Below are positions 28,064 through 38,312 of a stretch of 64,000 bases of DNA, piece by piece. The translations under genes were made by a program, and so were the position numbers. Source of the stretch: Diplonema papillatum (Eukaryota; Euglenozoa; Diplonemea; Diplonemida; Diplonemidae). The stretch spans positions 1 through 64,000 of the forward strand of contig JAPJBO010000084.1 in the NCBI GenBank assembly GCA_030068145.1, read 5' to 3'. Below the pieces are notes generated by a model. It was not told the origin of the DNA and made no database searches. It saw only the letters and a list, made by a program, of their open reading frames with translations. The number at the start of each line of letters is the position of its first letter. Within the stretch, counting starts at the first letter, position 1.

Positions 28064-29662
28064 TGCGAGCCCCCCCCGAGGGAAGAGACCCGGGCGTACG
28101 TCGATGATCTGGTGGCCCGAACAACAAGGTCACGCCTCCCAGCTACTTTTGGGGCGCTCCAATCGTGGTCGGCGTCGAAAGGGTTGGAGCTGGCTGAAGA
28201 CAAGATCCTTGTAGTGGCGAAGACTCCCTTCGTGTGGAGCACTGAACCTCACCGCGAGACCGTGAACCGCGCAAAACTGCTGGGTGCCTGCCTGCACGCG
28301 GACAGACGAACGAGTGGGTGCGAGAATGACGCGAAGAACTTGGAAAGGCTGGCACGCCTGGTAGACTTCACCAACTCCCACGTCTACCGCTCGACAAGAC
28401 GTAAGTGTGCCTTCTTCCGCAGCCACGTACTGCCCACCCTGTCCATGCACTGCCTATCCTCCTGCTTCGACCCAAGAGCACCCAAGCTGGTAGCTTCTCA
28501 CGCAAGTCTCTTCCCGAAGCATCGCCACAGTAGAGGGATTAAGGAATTTGCATGGTGCAAGGACGGCTTCGCGTGCCCGAACGTGGAACATTACGCGGCA
28601 CTTCAACGAACGCGGGCGTACCTGGCTCACCGACCCAACGAAGAAAGGGACGCCCTCCCTGTAGCAGGCTTCCGTCGAAGGCCCCCCCGACAAACAGCCG
28701 TGGGAGAGGACATACTCTCGCAGATCGACGTGATGCTGGGCCGGGAATTCTTGTTGACGCATGATGTTGTGGTGGCGAGCGATGGGGGTTTTCTCGAGGA
28801 CGAATCGCGCGGGTCCGCCGGAGTCAATTTCGGAACGATGTCCTTCGGCTGCCTGCTAAGCGGAACCGTGACCTCGAGCACGGAGACCGAACTGGCGGCA
28901 ATGATGCTGTTGGCAACCGTGCTGAGACGGTGGGATGTCGCCCCCGAGAGGGTTTCGTGGTACAGCGACAGCGAAGCGGCCATCCTGCGAATCCGCCGAA
29001 AGGAGCCCGGTGACCCCGTGGCAGGCGTGGTCGGCGAGTATGTGCAGTGCCTCCGATGGGGTAAGGGACACGCCGACAACACCGACATCAACGGCGCAGA
29101 TGAGGCGGCGACGCGGGCCCTCCAGGAGAGACTTCCGGTTCTGGACGTTGAGCTCCTGTATCGGAAGAACGGGGTAGGAGCTGTTTGCTGTTACGCCGCA
29201 GAGGACTTCCCGCAGCTGGAGAGCCCCATTCGGTACGTGAAGCGCGTGTGGCAGTACAGCCGGACAAAGACGGCGACGAGGAGCATACGGGAACTTGCGT
29301 CGGCGGAGACAACGAAGGGGAGTACGCTCCGCTCCCTCGAAGCACTGCCCGGCGCCGTGGACCTCTTGCAAGCGATTATCCGGCGAGCGGTGATGCCGCG
29401 AGCCACCCGGATCGCCTGCAAGCGGTGCGCGGCGCTGGCCAACGCGCAACACGTCCTGCTCGCAGATGATGCGACGCACAACGAAGTGTCCGACATCCGT
29501 CACGCATACCCCACCGACCCGCCACAACTGAAGGGACTGCTCGCGGACTTTGCAAAGAAACGAAGAGACACGATCCGGCACGTGGCGAAACGCGTGAAGG
29601 TCCTGTGCGACGACCCGTTAGCGGCACGGTGGTCCTCGCTAGTTTTGAGATATCTCGAGTAA
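28064..29662 (+). CDS. LINE-A2 ORF: RT motif C to C-terminus, with RNase H
   Basis: Homologous to residues about 550-1081 of LINE-A. Present are the YVDDLVARTTR box at about 28095, the RT thumb, RNase H (VVASDGGFLEDESRG, STETELAAM, WYSDSEAAIL, GHADNTDINGADEAA) and the C-terminal CKRCAALANAQHVLL knuckle, ending at TAA 29662. Fingers and most of the palm are lost by 5' truncation. The reading frame is intact and differs from LINE-A by many, often conservative, changes. Confidence 0.88.
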   Translation, partial: CEPPPREETRAYVDDLVARTTRSRLPATFGALQSWSASKGLELAEDKILVVAKTPFVWSTEPHRETVNRAKLLGACLHADRRTSGCENDAKNLERLARLVDFTNSHVYRSTRRKCAFFRSHVLPTLSMHCLSSCFDPRAPKLVASHASLFPKHRHSRGIKEFAWCKDGFACPNVEHYAALQRTRAYLAHRPNEERDALPVAGFRRRPPRQTAVGEDILSQIDVMLGREFLLTHDVVVASDGGFLEDESRGSAGVNFGTMSFGCLLSGTVTSSTETELAAMMLLATVLRRWDVAPERVSWYSDSEAAILRIRRKEPGDPVAGVVGEYVQCLRWGKGHADNTDINGADEAATRALQERLPVLDVELLYRKNGVGAVCCYAAEDFPQLESPIRYVKRVWQYSRTKTATRSIRELASAETTKGSTLRSLEALPGAVDLLQAIIRRAVMPRATRIACKRCAALANAQHVLLADDATHNEVSDIRHAYPTDPPQLKGLLADFAKKRRDTIRHVAKRVKVLCDDPLAARWSSLVLRYLE

Positions 29663-29796
29663 ATCAGCACTGCGTCTTGTGTGGGGGGCAACGGAAGAGG
29701 AAGAAGTGGAAAGAGAAGGGATCGGAGCGGTAGGGAAAAGGGAGAGTGAATGACTAACGATATCAACGGAAGGAGAAAAAAAAAAAAAAAAAAAAA
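28064..29796 (+). mobile_element. LINE-A2, second 5'-truncated member of the LINE-A family
   Basis: Starts at TGCGAGCC right after the poly(A) of unit U copy 1, homologous to LINE-A from about 24116. It ends with a 3' UTR of about 110 bp unlike that of LINE-A and 21 A (29776-29796). Confidence 0.88.
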
Positions 29797-29909
29797 CGCT
29801 AACCCAAACAACTTCCGCCGGTAGAGAAACCTCGCCTAAAGAAATCAACTGCCTTCGGGTAGGCTAGTCTGACACTAGTTGTCGTCGGGAAAAAAAAAAA
29901 AAAAAAAAA
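29797..29909 (+). mobile_element. 93-bp retroposed unit U, copy 2, with poly(A)
   Basis: 93 bp at 29797-29889 nearly identical to copy 1 with identical end points, followed by 20 A. It sits directly after the poly(A) of LINE-A2. Confidence 0.8.
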
Positions 29910-29954
29910 TTTCCGCTGCGCGAGGCCACCCCCACTGGGACAACAGGGCAAAAC

Positions 29955-30160
29955 CTTGAGTATGTCACCCCCCCCTCTCAGGCCTTGGGGGGTGACATAC
30001 TCAAGGGGTTTTTGGGGGGTGACATGTTCACGGGGGGGGGTAGGTATGCCTTATTATTTCTTGGGAAAAACGCGAAAATAATCGAATATAGGCTAAGTAT
30101 ATATATATATAGGCGTACATGTATGATTTAACCACTATTTAGCCACTGTTTAACCACTAT
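29955..30160. repeat. Poly-G-capped palindromic word cluster and TATAGGCG arm
   Basis: GAGTATGTCACCCCCC, then GGGGGGTGACATACTCAAGG, then GTGACATGTTCACGGGGG and TAGGTA. This mirrors 21262-21350 in inverse orientation. 30100-30150 (TATAGGCGTACATGTATG, TTTAACCACTATT) mirrors 19840-19885. Confidence 0.7.
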
Positions 30161-30725
30161 TGAACCACCATAAAGAACCGAGAGAATCGGGGTTCGGCGT
30201 CATTTAGAGTGAGGTCTCACTCTAAGTGATGCTGAATGCTCTACTCTTTAGTGACACTGAAGTCACTAAAGGTTAGCTTACTGGGTTTCCGCCGAAATCT
30301 TCCGTTTTTCTAATTCTTCTAAGTGACACTGAAGCTGCATTTTTCAGTCACAGTGGGCAAAAATGCATGAGTGTCACTTAGAGTGAGCCTCACTCTACGT
30401 GCCCCAACTGCCTATGGGCTCAGAAGGACACACACTGTTCACAGCAGCTCTCGTATTGCTGATGCAGTAGAGGTGGTGAACCTTGACGAATCAGGATGGA
30501 CCTGGACGCGCTCTCTGTGCTGGATCTGCATGCTGATACCTGTCCTTCACCTGCATCAAAGAGAAAACGGGGAAGGGACGAGCGTGAGCTCTTAGCCGGA
30601 ATTAAAACTTAAAAGTCGTTGCAGCTGGGGGCACCCACTTAAAACTTTTAAAAAACAACACTCGTACTATTTACCTAAATAGTACGATTGCCTAAATAGT
30701 ACGAGGGGGGGGGGCTTTACTATTT
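30130..30725 (+). repeat. Duplicated unit, copy 1 (holds the empty site of the 5.2-kb element)
   Basis: Runs from TTTAACCACTATTTAGCC to a CTAAATAGTACG word cluster and poly-G at 30707-30715. It includes ATTCTTCTAAGTGACACTG at about 30317-30335, the uninterrupted version of the insertion site at 30947. It also includes a stretch on GCATTGCTGATGCAGTAGAG-like sequence shared with 36300. Confidence 0.85.
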
Positions 30726-31261
30726 AGCCACTATTTAACCACTATTTAACTACCATTCAACCAGTGGCATGTAGAGTGAGCCTCACTCTCAGTGACACTG
30801 AACCGAGAGAATCGGGGCTCGGCGTCATTTAGAGTGGGGTCTCTAGTGGTGTATGCTCACTCTAAGTTCACACTGAAACCGCATTTTCTTGGTTCAGTGT
30901 CCTAAAGGTTGGTTTCCGCCGAAATCTTCCGTTTTTCTAATTCTTCTAAGGGAGCACAGATTTTTTCCTGAGCGGGCCACCAGCCCACCATTTATAGGGG
31001 GGGGGTGGGGGACCCACCTTTTGCCCCCAGGAGGGTCCGGTTTTCCAGAATTCTGGAATCACTCCGGATTGGTGTTCTCCGCGACTTTTTCAGAAATTTT
31101 TCAGATATCCCGCCAAAAAACATGAAAAACAGGGGGGTGCGGGGGGCTACGCCCCCCGCCCAAACGGTACGGGTTTTCCAATAAACTTTTCAACCCCATT
31201 TCAACAATCCTGTTGGTGTTCTCACTTAGAAATCTACAGCTAGACCACTTTTCAGACAACA

Positions 31262-34113
31262 AAAACTGGGGTTGTCCCACATTTTTGGGTCACCAATACT
31301 GACGTTTGAGGGTTGTCCCACTATTTTCGATGACCAATACTCACGTTTGAGGGTTGTCCCACATTTTTGGATCACCAATACTGACGTTTGAGGGTTGTCC
31401 CACTTTTTTCGATGACCAATACTGACGTTTGAGGGTTGTCCCACTTTTTTTGGTCACCAATACTGACGTTTCAGGGTTGTCCCACTTTTTTCGATGACCA
31501 ATACTCACGTTTGAGGGTTGTCCCACTTTTTTTGGTCACCATTACTGACGTTTCAGGGTTGTCCCACTATTTTCGATGACCAATACTCACGTTTGAGGGT
31601 TGTCCCACATTTTTGGATCACCAATACTGACGTTTGAGGGTTGTCCCACTTTTTTCGATGACCAATACTGACGTTTGAGGGTTGTCCCACTTTTTTGGAT
31701 CACCAATACTGACGTTTGAGGGTTGTCCCACTTTTTTGGTCACCAATACTGACGTTTGAGGGTTGTCCCACTTTTTTCGATGACCAATACTGACGTTTGA
31801 GGGTTGTCCCACTTTTTTGGATCACCAATACTGACGTTTGAGGGTTGTCCCACTTTTTTGGATGACCAATACTGACGTTTGAGGGTTGTCCCACTTTTTT
31901 CGATCACCAATACTGACGTTTGAGGGTTGTCCCACTTTTTTGGATCACCAATACTGACGTTTGAGGGTTGTCCCACTTTTTTCGATGACCAATACTGACG
32001 TTTGAGGGTTGTCCCACATTTTTGGATCACCAATACTGACGTTTGAGGGTTGTCCCACTTTTTTCGATGACCAATACTGACGTTTGAGGGTTGTCCCACT
32101 TTTTTCGCTGACCAATACTGACGTTTGAGGGTTGTCCCACTTTTTTGGATCACCAATACTGACGTTTGAGGGTTGTCCCACTTTTTTCGATGACCAATAC
32201 TGACGTTTGAGGGTTGTCCCACTTTTTTGGGTCACCAATACTGACGTTTGAGGGTTGTCCCACTTTTTTGGATCACCAATACTGACGTTTGAGGGTTGTC
32301 CCACTTTTTTGGATGACCAATACTGACGTTTGAGGGTTGTCCCACTTTTTTGGGTCACCAATACTGACGTTTGAGGGTTGTCCCACATTTTTGGATCACC
32401 AATACTGACGTTTGAGGGTTGTCCCACTTTTTTGGATCACCAATACTGACGTTTGAGGGTTGTCCCACTTTTTTGGGTCACCAATACTGACGTTTGAGGG
32501 TTGTCCCACTTTTTTGGATCACCAATACTGACGTTTGAGGGTTGTCCCACTTTTTTGGATCACCAATACTGACGTTTGAGGGTTGTCCCACATTTTTGGA
32601 TCACCAATACTGACGTTTGAGGGTTGTCCCACTTTTTTCGATGACCAATACTGACGTTTGAGGGTTGTCCCACATTTTTGGATCACCAATACTGACGTTT
32701 GAGGGTTGTCCCACTTTTTTCGATGACCAATACTGACGTTTGAGGGTTGTCCCACTTTTTTGGATCACCAATACTGACGTTTGAGGGTTGTCCCACTTTT
32801 TTCGATGACCAATACTGACGTTTGAGGGTTGTCCCACATTTTTGGATCACCAATACTGACGTTTGAGGGTTGTCCCACTTTTTTCGATCACCAAAACTGA
32901 CGTTTGAGGGTTGTCCCACTTTTTTGGGTCACCAATACCGACGTTTGAGGGTTGTCCCACTTTTTTCGATGACCAATACTGACGTTTGAGGGTTGTCCCA
33001 CATTTTTGGATCACCAATACTGACGTTTAGGGTTGTCCCACTTTTTTCGATCACGAAAACTGACGTTTGAGGGTTGTCCCACTTTTTTGGGTCACCAATA
33101 CCGACGTTTGAGGGTTGTCCCACTTTTTTCGATGACCAATACTGACGTTTGAGGGTTGTCCCACTTTTTTGGATCACCAATACTGACGTTTGGGGTTGTC
33201 CCACTTTTTTCGATGACCAATACTGACGTTTGAGGGTTGTCCCACTTTTTTGGGTCACCAATACTGACGTTTGAGGGTTGTCCCACTTTTTTCGATGACC
33301 AATACTGACGTTTGAGGGTTGTCCCACTTTTTTGGTCACCAATACTGACGTTTGAGGGTTGTCCCACTTTTTTGGATCACCAATACTGATGTTTGAGGGT
33401 TGTCCCACATTTTTGGGTCACCAATACTGACGTTTGAGGGTTGTCCCAGTTTTTTGGGTCACCAATACTGACGTTTGAGGGTTGTCCCACTTTTTTGGAT
33501 CACCAACACTGACGTTTGAGGGTTGTCCCACTTTTTTGGATGACCAATACTGACGTTTGAGGGTTGTCCCACTTTTTTCGATGACCAATACTGACGTTTG
33601 AGGGTTGTCCCACTTTTTTGGATCACCAATACTGACGTTTGAGGGTTGTCCCACTTTTTTCGATGACCAATACTGACGTTTGAGGGTTGTCCCACTTTTT
33701 TGGATCACCAATACTGACGTTTGAGGGTTGTCCCACTTTTTTCGATGACCAATACTGACGTTTGAGGGTTGTCCCACTTTTTTGGATCACCAATACTGAC
33801 GTTTGAGGGTTGTCCCACTTTTTTCGATGACCAATACTGACGTTTGAGGGTTGTCCCACTTTTTTCGATGACCAATACTGACGTTTGAGGGTTGTCCCAC
33901 TTTTTTGGATCACCAATACTGACGTTTGAGGGTTGTCCCACTTTTTTCGATGACCAATACTGACGTTTGAGGGTTGTCCCACTTTTTTGGGTCACCAATA
34001 CTGACGTTTGAGGGTTGTCCCACTTTTTTGGATCACCAATACTGACGTTTGAGGGTTGTCCCACTTTTTTGGGTCACCAATACTGACGTTTGAGGGTTGT
34101 CCCACATTTTTCA
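31262..34113 (-). repeat. 41-bp satellite, array 1 (about 69 units)
   Basis: Unit core TTGAGGGTTGTCCCACTTTT followed by a variable GGATCACC / CGATGACC / GGGTCACC segment and AATACTGACG. Because 41 is not a multiple of 3, a stop-free unit gives spurious open frames encoding a 41-residue repeat; not treated as genes. Confidence 0.97.
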
Positions 34114-34115
34114 GT

Positions 34116-35795
34116 ATTGGTGATCCAAAAGTTTGGGACAACCCTCAAACGTCAGTTTTCGTGATCGAAAAAAGTGGGACAACCCTCAAACGTCAGTATT
34201 GGTGACCCAAAAAAGTGGGACAACCCTCAAACGTCAGTATTGGTGATCCAAAAAAGTGGGACAACCCTCAAACGTCAGTATTGGTGACCCAAAAAAGTGG
34301 GACAACCCTCAAACGTCAGTATTGGTGATCCAAAAAAGTGGGACAACCCTCAAACGTCAGTATTGGTGACCCAAAAAAGTGGGACAACCCTCAAACGTCA
34401 GTATTGGTGATCCAAAAAAGTGGGACAACCCTCAAACGTCAGTATTGGTGACCCAAAAAAGTGGGACAACCCTCAAACGTCAGTATTGGTCATCCAAAAA
34501 AGTGGGACAACCCTCAAACGTCAGTATTGGTGATCCAAAAAAGTGGGACAACCCTCAAACGTCAGTATTGGTGATCGAAAAAAGTGGGACAACCCTAAAA
34601 CGTCAGTATTGGTGATCCAAAAAAGTGGGACAACCCTCAAACGTCAGTTTTGGTGATCGAAAAAAGTGGGACAACCCTAAAACGTCAGTATTGGTGATCC
34701 AAAAATGTGGGACAACCCTCAAACGTCAGTATTGGTGACCCAAAAAAGTGGGACAACCCTCAAACGTCAGTATTGGTCATCGAAAAAAGTGGGACAACCC
34801 TCAAACGTCAGTATTGGTGATCCAAAAATGTGGGACAACCCTCAAACGTCAGTATTGGTCATCGAAAAAAGTGGGACAACCCTAAAACGTCAGTATTGGT
34901 GATCCAAAAATGTGGGACAACCCTCAAACGTCAGTATTGGTGACCCAAAAAAGTGGGACAACCCTCAAACGTCAGTATTGGTCATCGAAAAAAGTGGGAC
35001 AACCCTCAAACGTCAGTATTGGTGACCCAAAAAAGTGGGACAACCCTCAAACGTCAGTATTGGTGATCCAAAAAAGTGGGACAACCCTCAAACGTCAGTT
35101 TTGGTGATCCAAAAAAGTGGGACAACCCTCAAACGTCAGTATTGGTGATCCAAAAAAGTGGGACAACCCTCAAACGTCAGTATTGGTGATCCAAAAAAGT
35201 GGGACAACCCTCAAACGTCAGTATTGGTGATCGAAAAAAGTGGGACAACCCTCAAACGTCAGTATTGGTGATCCAAAAAAGTGGGACAACCCTCAAACGT
35301 CAGTTTTCGTGATCCAAAAAAGTGGGACAACCCTCAAACGTCAGTATTGGTGACCCAATAAAGTGGGACAACCCTCAAACGTTAGTTTTATAGCCCCAAA
35401 GAAGTGGGACAACCCTCAAACGTCAGTATTGGTGATCCAAAAGTTTGGGACAACCCTCAAACGTCAGTTTTCGTGATCCAAAAATGTGGGACAACCCTCA
35501 AACGTCAGTATTGGTGATCCAAAAGTTTGGGACAACCCTCAAACGTCAGTTTTCGTGATCCAAAAATGTGGGACAACCCTCAAACGTCAGTATTGGTGAC
35601 CCAAAAAAGTGGGACAACCCTCAAACGTCAGTATTGGTGACCCAAAAAAGTGGGACAACCCTCAAACGTCAGTATTGGTCATCGAAAAATGTGGGACAAC
35701 CCTCAAACGTCAGTATTGGTGACCCAAAAGAGTGGGACAACCCTCAAACGTCAGTTTTAGTGACCCAAAAAGTGGGACAACCCTCAAACTGACGT
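34116..35795 (+). repeat. 41-bp satellite, array 2 (about 41 units, inverted)
   Basis: Same unit as array 1 in opposite orientation. The switch occurs within a few bases at about 34114 (CACATTTTTCAGTATTGG). The far end of the array carries the more diverged units (AAGTTTGGGACAACC, TTTTATAGCCCC). Confidence 0.97.
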
Positions 35796-35940
35796 TTTCG
35801 GACCGGTCACGGACCACGGTCGCCGATGGCTTCAGAATTTCGATGAAAGTGCTCGAAAATGGTGCGGGAAAATCTGGTGAAAAAAATGACCCTGGAACCT
35901 GTGCCCTCAGGGGTAGAGGTCCGCTGCACTGGTGAAAAAA

Positions 35941-36009
35941 TGGACCGTGGCGGGATTCGAACCTGTGCCCCTCACCGTAGAGGTACGCCGCACTGTCAGC
36001 TCGACCACA
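35941..36009 (-). tRNA. tRNA-like sequence with B-box (probably not a functional tRNA)
   Basis: On the minus strand TGTGGTCGAGCTGACAGTGC (A-box-like) is followed 35 bp on by AGGTTCGAATCCC, a perfect B-box, and then a T-run. The T stem has a mismatch and I cannot fold a full acceptor stem. A partial second copy lies at 35888-35935. Either a tRNA pseudogene or a SINE-type promoter inside the 5.2-kb element. Confidence 0.4.
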
Positions 36010-36662
36010 TATTAATGCTGGGGCGGGGGAAAATTTTCTCAGCTTTGCTCAAGAAATATTTTTCGCATACCAAGGTGGGGGGGGGGTCTGGGGACCCACC
36101 TTTTCATTCTGCCAAGTCGGTGGGCAGGTGGCCCGCTCAGGAAAAAATCTGTGCTCCCTAAGTGCCACTGAAACCGCATTTTTCAGTCACAGTGGACAAA
36201 AGTGCATGAGTGTCACTTAGAGTGAGGCTCACTCTAAGTGACACATGCCCAACTGTCTAATGGGCTCCGAAGGACTAAACACACACTGTGCTCGCAGCAG
36301 CTCTCGCATTGCTGATGCAGTAGAGGGGGTGAACCTACGAATCAGTGATGATGGACCTGGACGCGCTCTCTGCTGGATGACACCGTCCTTCACCTGCATC
36401 AAAGAGAAAACGGGGAAGGGACGAGCATGAGCTCTTTGATGGAACTAGTCCACTTAGCCGGAACAAAAAATTAAAAGTTGTTGCGGCTGGGGGCACCACT
36501 TAAAACTTTAAAAAAACAACACTACCTAAATAGTACGACTGCCTAAATAGTACGAGGGGGCCAGTGGGGGTCCAAAGAGAAAATGAGCAGGTCGTGTCAA
36601 CCACCAATCCCGCAGGCATCCCTCCCGACCACTCTCTTTGTGTAAAGGTAGGGGTTTCCACG

Positions 36663-38312
36663 ATGCAGATACCAGTGAACCCGGCCGAAAAGACCCCTCT
36701 CCTGATGCCGGCAAACGCTGGCATGCGTCCTGAAGTTGACACGGAAGCGGAGGCGGAGGACGCCGCTTTGGTAGCCAGCATGCTGGCTGTAGTCAACGGT
36801 CCCGACCCGTACGACAAGAGGCAACCAAGCGGGCCCAGCAACCCGGCAAAGCAAGGACCCAAGGAAGGCGCCACGGAAGGAGCGGCTGATCGTGTGCAGG
36901 CGGCTGCTCCTGGCTCGTCGGCCGTGCAGCCCACCCGCTCTCTGGGGGCGCACCACCTGTTCGCAGCGTTGTCGAGCGGCTCGCAGCCGAAGGACCCTCC
37001 GCACGTGGTGGCCGGCTATTCGTTTGACAAGCCCCGGTCGCAGTCCTCGGCCGCCATCCAACCGGTTTCCAACCACGCCGGCGACTGGATAGAAGACGGT
37101 CCGGCTGGAGGCACCCGCAGGAGCTCCCTCTCCTCGAAGCAACCAAGACGCCACAGCGAACCGACGCCCGCTCGAGACTCCGCATGCGGGGTTGCAACCA
37201 CGAGTTCTGAAGATGAGCACAGCTGGCGGCCGAAGGTTGAAGATGAAGACCGGCTGAAAGTGTTGGAGCAAGACGCCCGGTTCCTCAAAGCGGAAATGCA
37301 GCACGCCGTCGACAAGCTTAAATCCGTTCTCGACACGTGCGACGCTGACATCACCGTCGAGGCCATCGTCCACCGGGCGGTCGACTCCATCGAAACGCTC
37401 CGCGACAGCAAGCTGGTGGTCGAACGGGAAAACATGCGCCTGAAAAACAAGCTGGCCGAGCTCAGCGCCGGGGCGCACCCGTTGTCCCCCTTCAGCACGG
37501 ACACCGTCCTCGACGCAACAAACCCGAGTCTCCACCCGGGCGACCCACCTTTCCTGCTGCAGGGGTTCGATGCCACTCGGCTAGTCGCATCGCTGTTGCA
37601 CATCTTCTTCCGACTGGGGTTGTCGTCGGCTATACTACTCATCCTGTCGTGCACGACGTCGCCTAAACGGCTATACGAACAGTTCGCATCGCGTCTGGTC
37701 ACGATGCGCTGGATTCACGCGGTCGAATCCTATAGAGGGTTTGTTGATCCCGCCCGTGTGTTCGACTACGTCTGGTCGCCTGCCTGGGACGTGTCCGTTT
37801 CCATCCCCGTCGTGTTCTCTCGGATAAACGTGCTTGCCGTGTTGACTGGGACCCTCGCAGTATTCGCTCTACGGCGGCTTCAATCCCTCACCTCAGCCGT
37901 CGGCTGGTTGCTCGTTGCCTTGCTGCCGCACAACCTGCCTGAAAAACGGGTCTCATCCTCCAGTACGCGTCTGTCTTCCAGAAGCCGGTCGTCCGATCCT
38001 AGGTCCATCGGATTCCCAGACTTCCCCGCGAAAATACTCCCGGAAGCTGATCCCCCTCTCCTATCCAGCCCCGGCTCCGTTCCAAAGGTTGTAAGCAAGA
38101 AGTCCGTACTCAACGTTCTGCACAGCAGGACTATGGCTCCCCCGAGGGTGCTTAATCAGGGCCACATACTGTGGGTGGATAAGTCCCACAAGTCCAAGTC
38201 CCGATCGAACTCTGCGTCCAGGTCCCGATCGAACTCCTCTGCGAGGTCGAAAAGCAAAGAACCCAAGACAGGACCTATCACTCGCTTTCGTGAGAAACTG
38301 CCGAGGACCTAG
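36663..38312 (+). CDS. Coiled-coil protein with two or three membrane segments, unknown family
   Basis: 549 residues from the ATG at 36663; the frame is open from 36564, but that part is repeat and unlikely to be coding. The N-terminal 190 residues are Pro/Ser/Ala-rich and probably disordered. Residues about 195-275 (RLKVLEQDARFLKAEMQHAV to ENMRLKNKLAEL) form a clear coiled coil. Hydrophobic segments follow at about 305-327 (LVASLLHIFFRLGLSSAILL), 385-402 (INVLAVLTGTLAVFAL) and 408-424 (LTSAVGWLLVALLP). The tail is Ser/Arg/Lys-rich (SKSRSNSASRSRSNSSARSK). I do not recognise the family. A membrane-anchored protein with cytoplasmic coiled coil and basic tail is an inference from composition. 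Confidence 0.7.
   Translation: MQIPVNPAEKTPLLMPANAGMRPEVDTEAEAEDAALVASMLAVVNGPDPYDKRQPSGPSNPAKQGPKEGATEGAADRVQAAAPGSSAVQPTRSLGAHHLFAALSSGSQPKDPPHVVAGYSFDKPRSQSSAAIQPVSNHAGDWIEDGPAGGTRRSSLSSKQPRRHSEPTPARDSACGVATTSSEDEHSWRPKVEDEDRLKVLEQDARFLKAEMQHAVDKLKSVLDTCDADITVEAIVHRAVDSIETLRDSKLVVERENMRLKNKLAELSAGAHPLSPFSTDTVLDATNPSLHPGDPPFLLQGFDATRLVASLLHIFFRLGLSSAILLILSCTTSPKRLYEQFASRLVTMRWIHAVESYRGFVDPARVFDYVWSPAWDVSVSIPVVFSRINVLAVLTGTLAVFALRRLQSLTSAVGWLLVALLPHNLPEKRVSSSSTRLSSRSRSSDPRSIGFPDFPAKILPEADPPLLSSPGSVPKVVSKKSVLNVLHSRTMAPPRVLNQGHILWVDKSHKSKSRSNSASRSRSNSSARSKSKEPKTGPITRFREKLPRT

Larger units (their letters stand above)
30950..36158. mobile_element. 5.2-kb TIR element with 3-bp TAA duplication, filled with inverted satellite
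   Basis: The left end GGGAGCACAGATTTTTTCCT (30950) continues GAGCGGGCCACC; the right end (36158 back) reads the same on the other strand. TAA lies immediately outside both ends (30947-30949, 36159-36161), and the empty site at about 30325 shows one TAA. A 3-bp TWA duplication suits the PIF/Harbinger superfamily, but no transposase is present, so the element is non-autonomous. Its inside is almost wholly two opposite arrays of a 41-bp satellite plus a tRNA-like stretch. Confidence 0.85.
30726..36545 (+). repeat. Duplicated unit, copy 2, interrupted by the 5.2-kb element
   Basis: The same unit as 30130-30725, split at 30949/36159 by the transposon. The right part (36159-36545) again ends with CTAAATAGTACG words and a short poly-G. 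Confidence 0.85.

Noticed and set aside
31226..35792. Many open frames of 60-160 codons encoding a 41-residue repeat
   Set aside because: They follow from a stop-free 41-bp satellite unit, occur in both arms, and have no non-repetitive part.
31262..35795. CRISPR-like array
   Set aside because: Units are contiguous with no unique spacers and the genome is eukaryotic.
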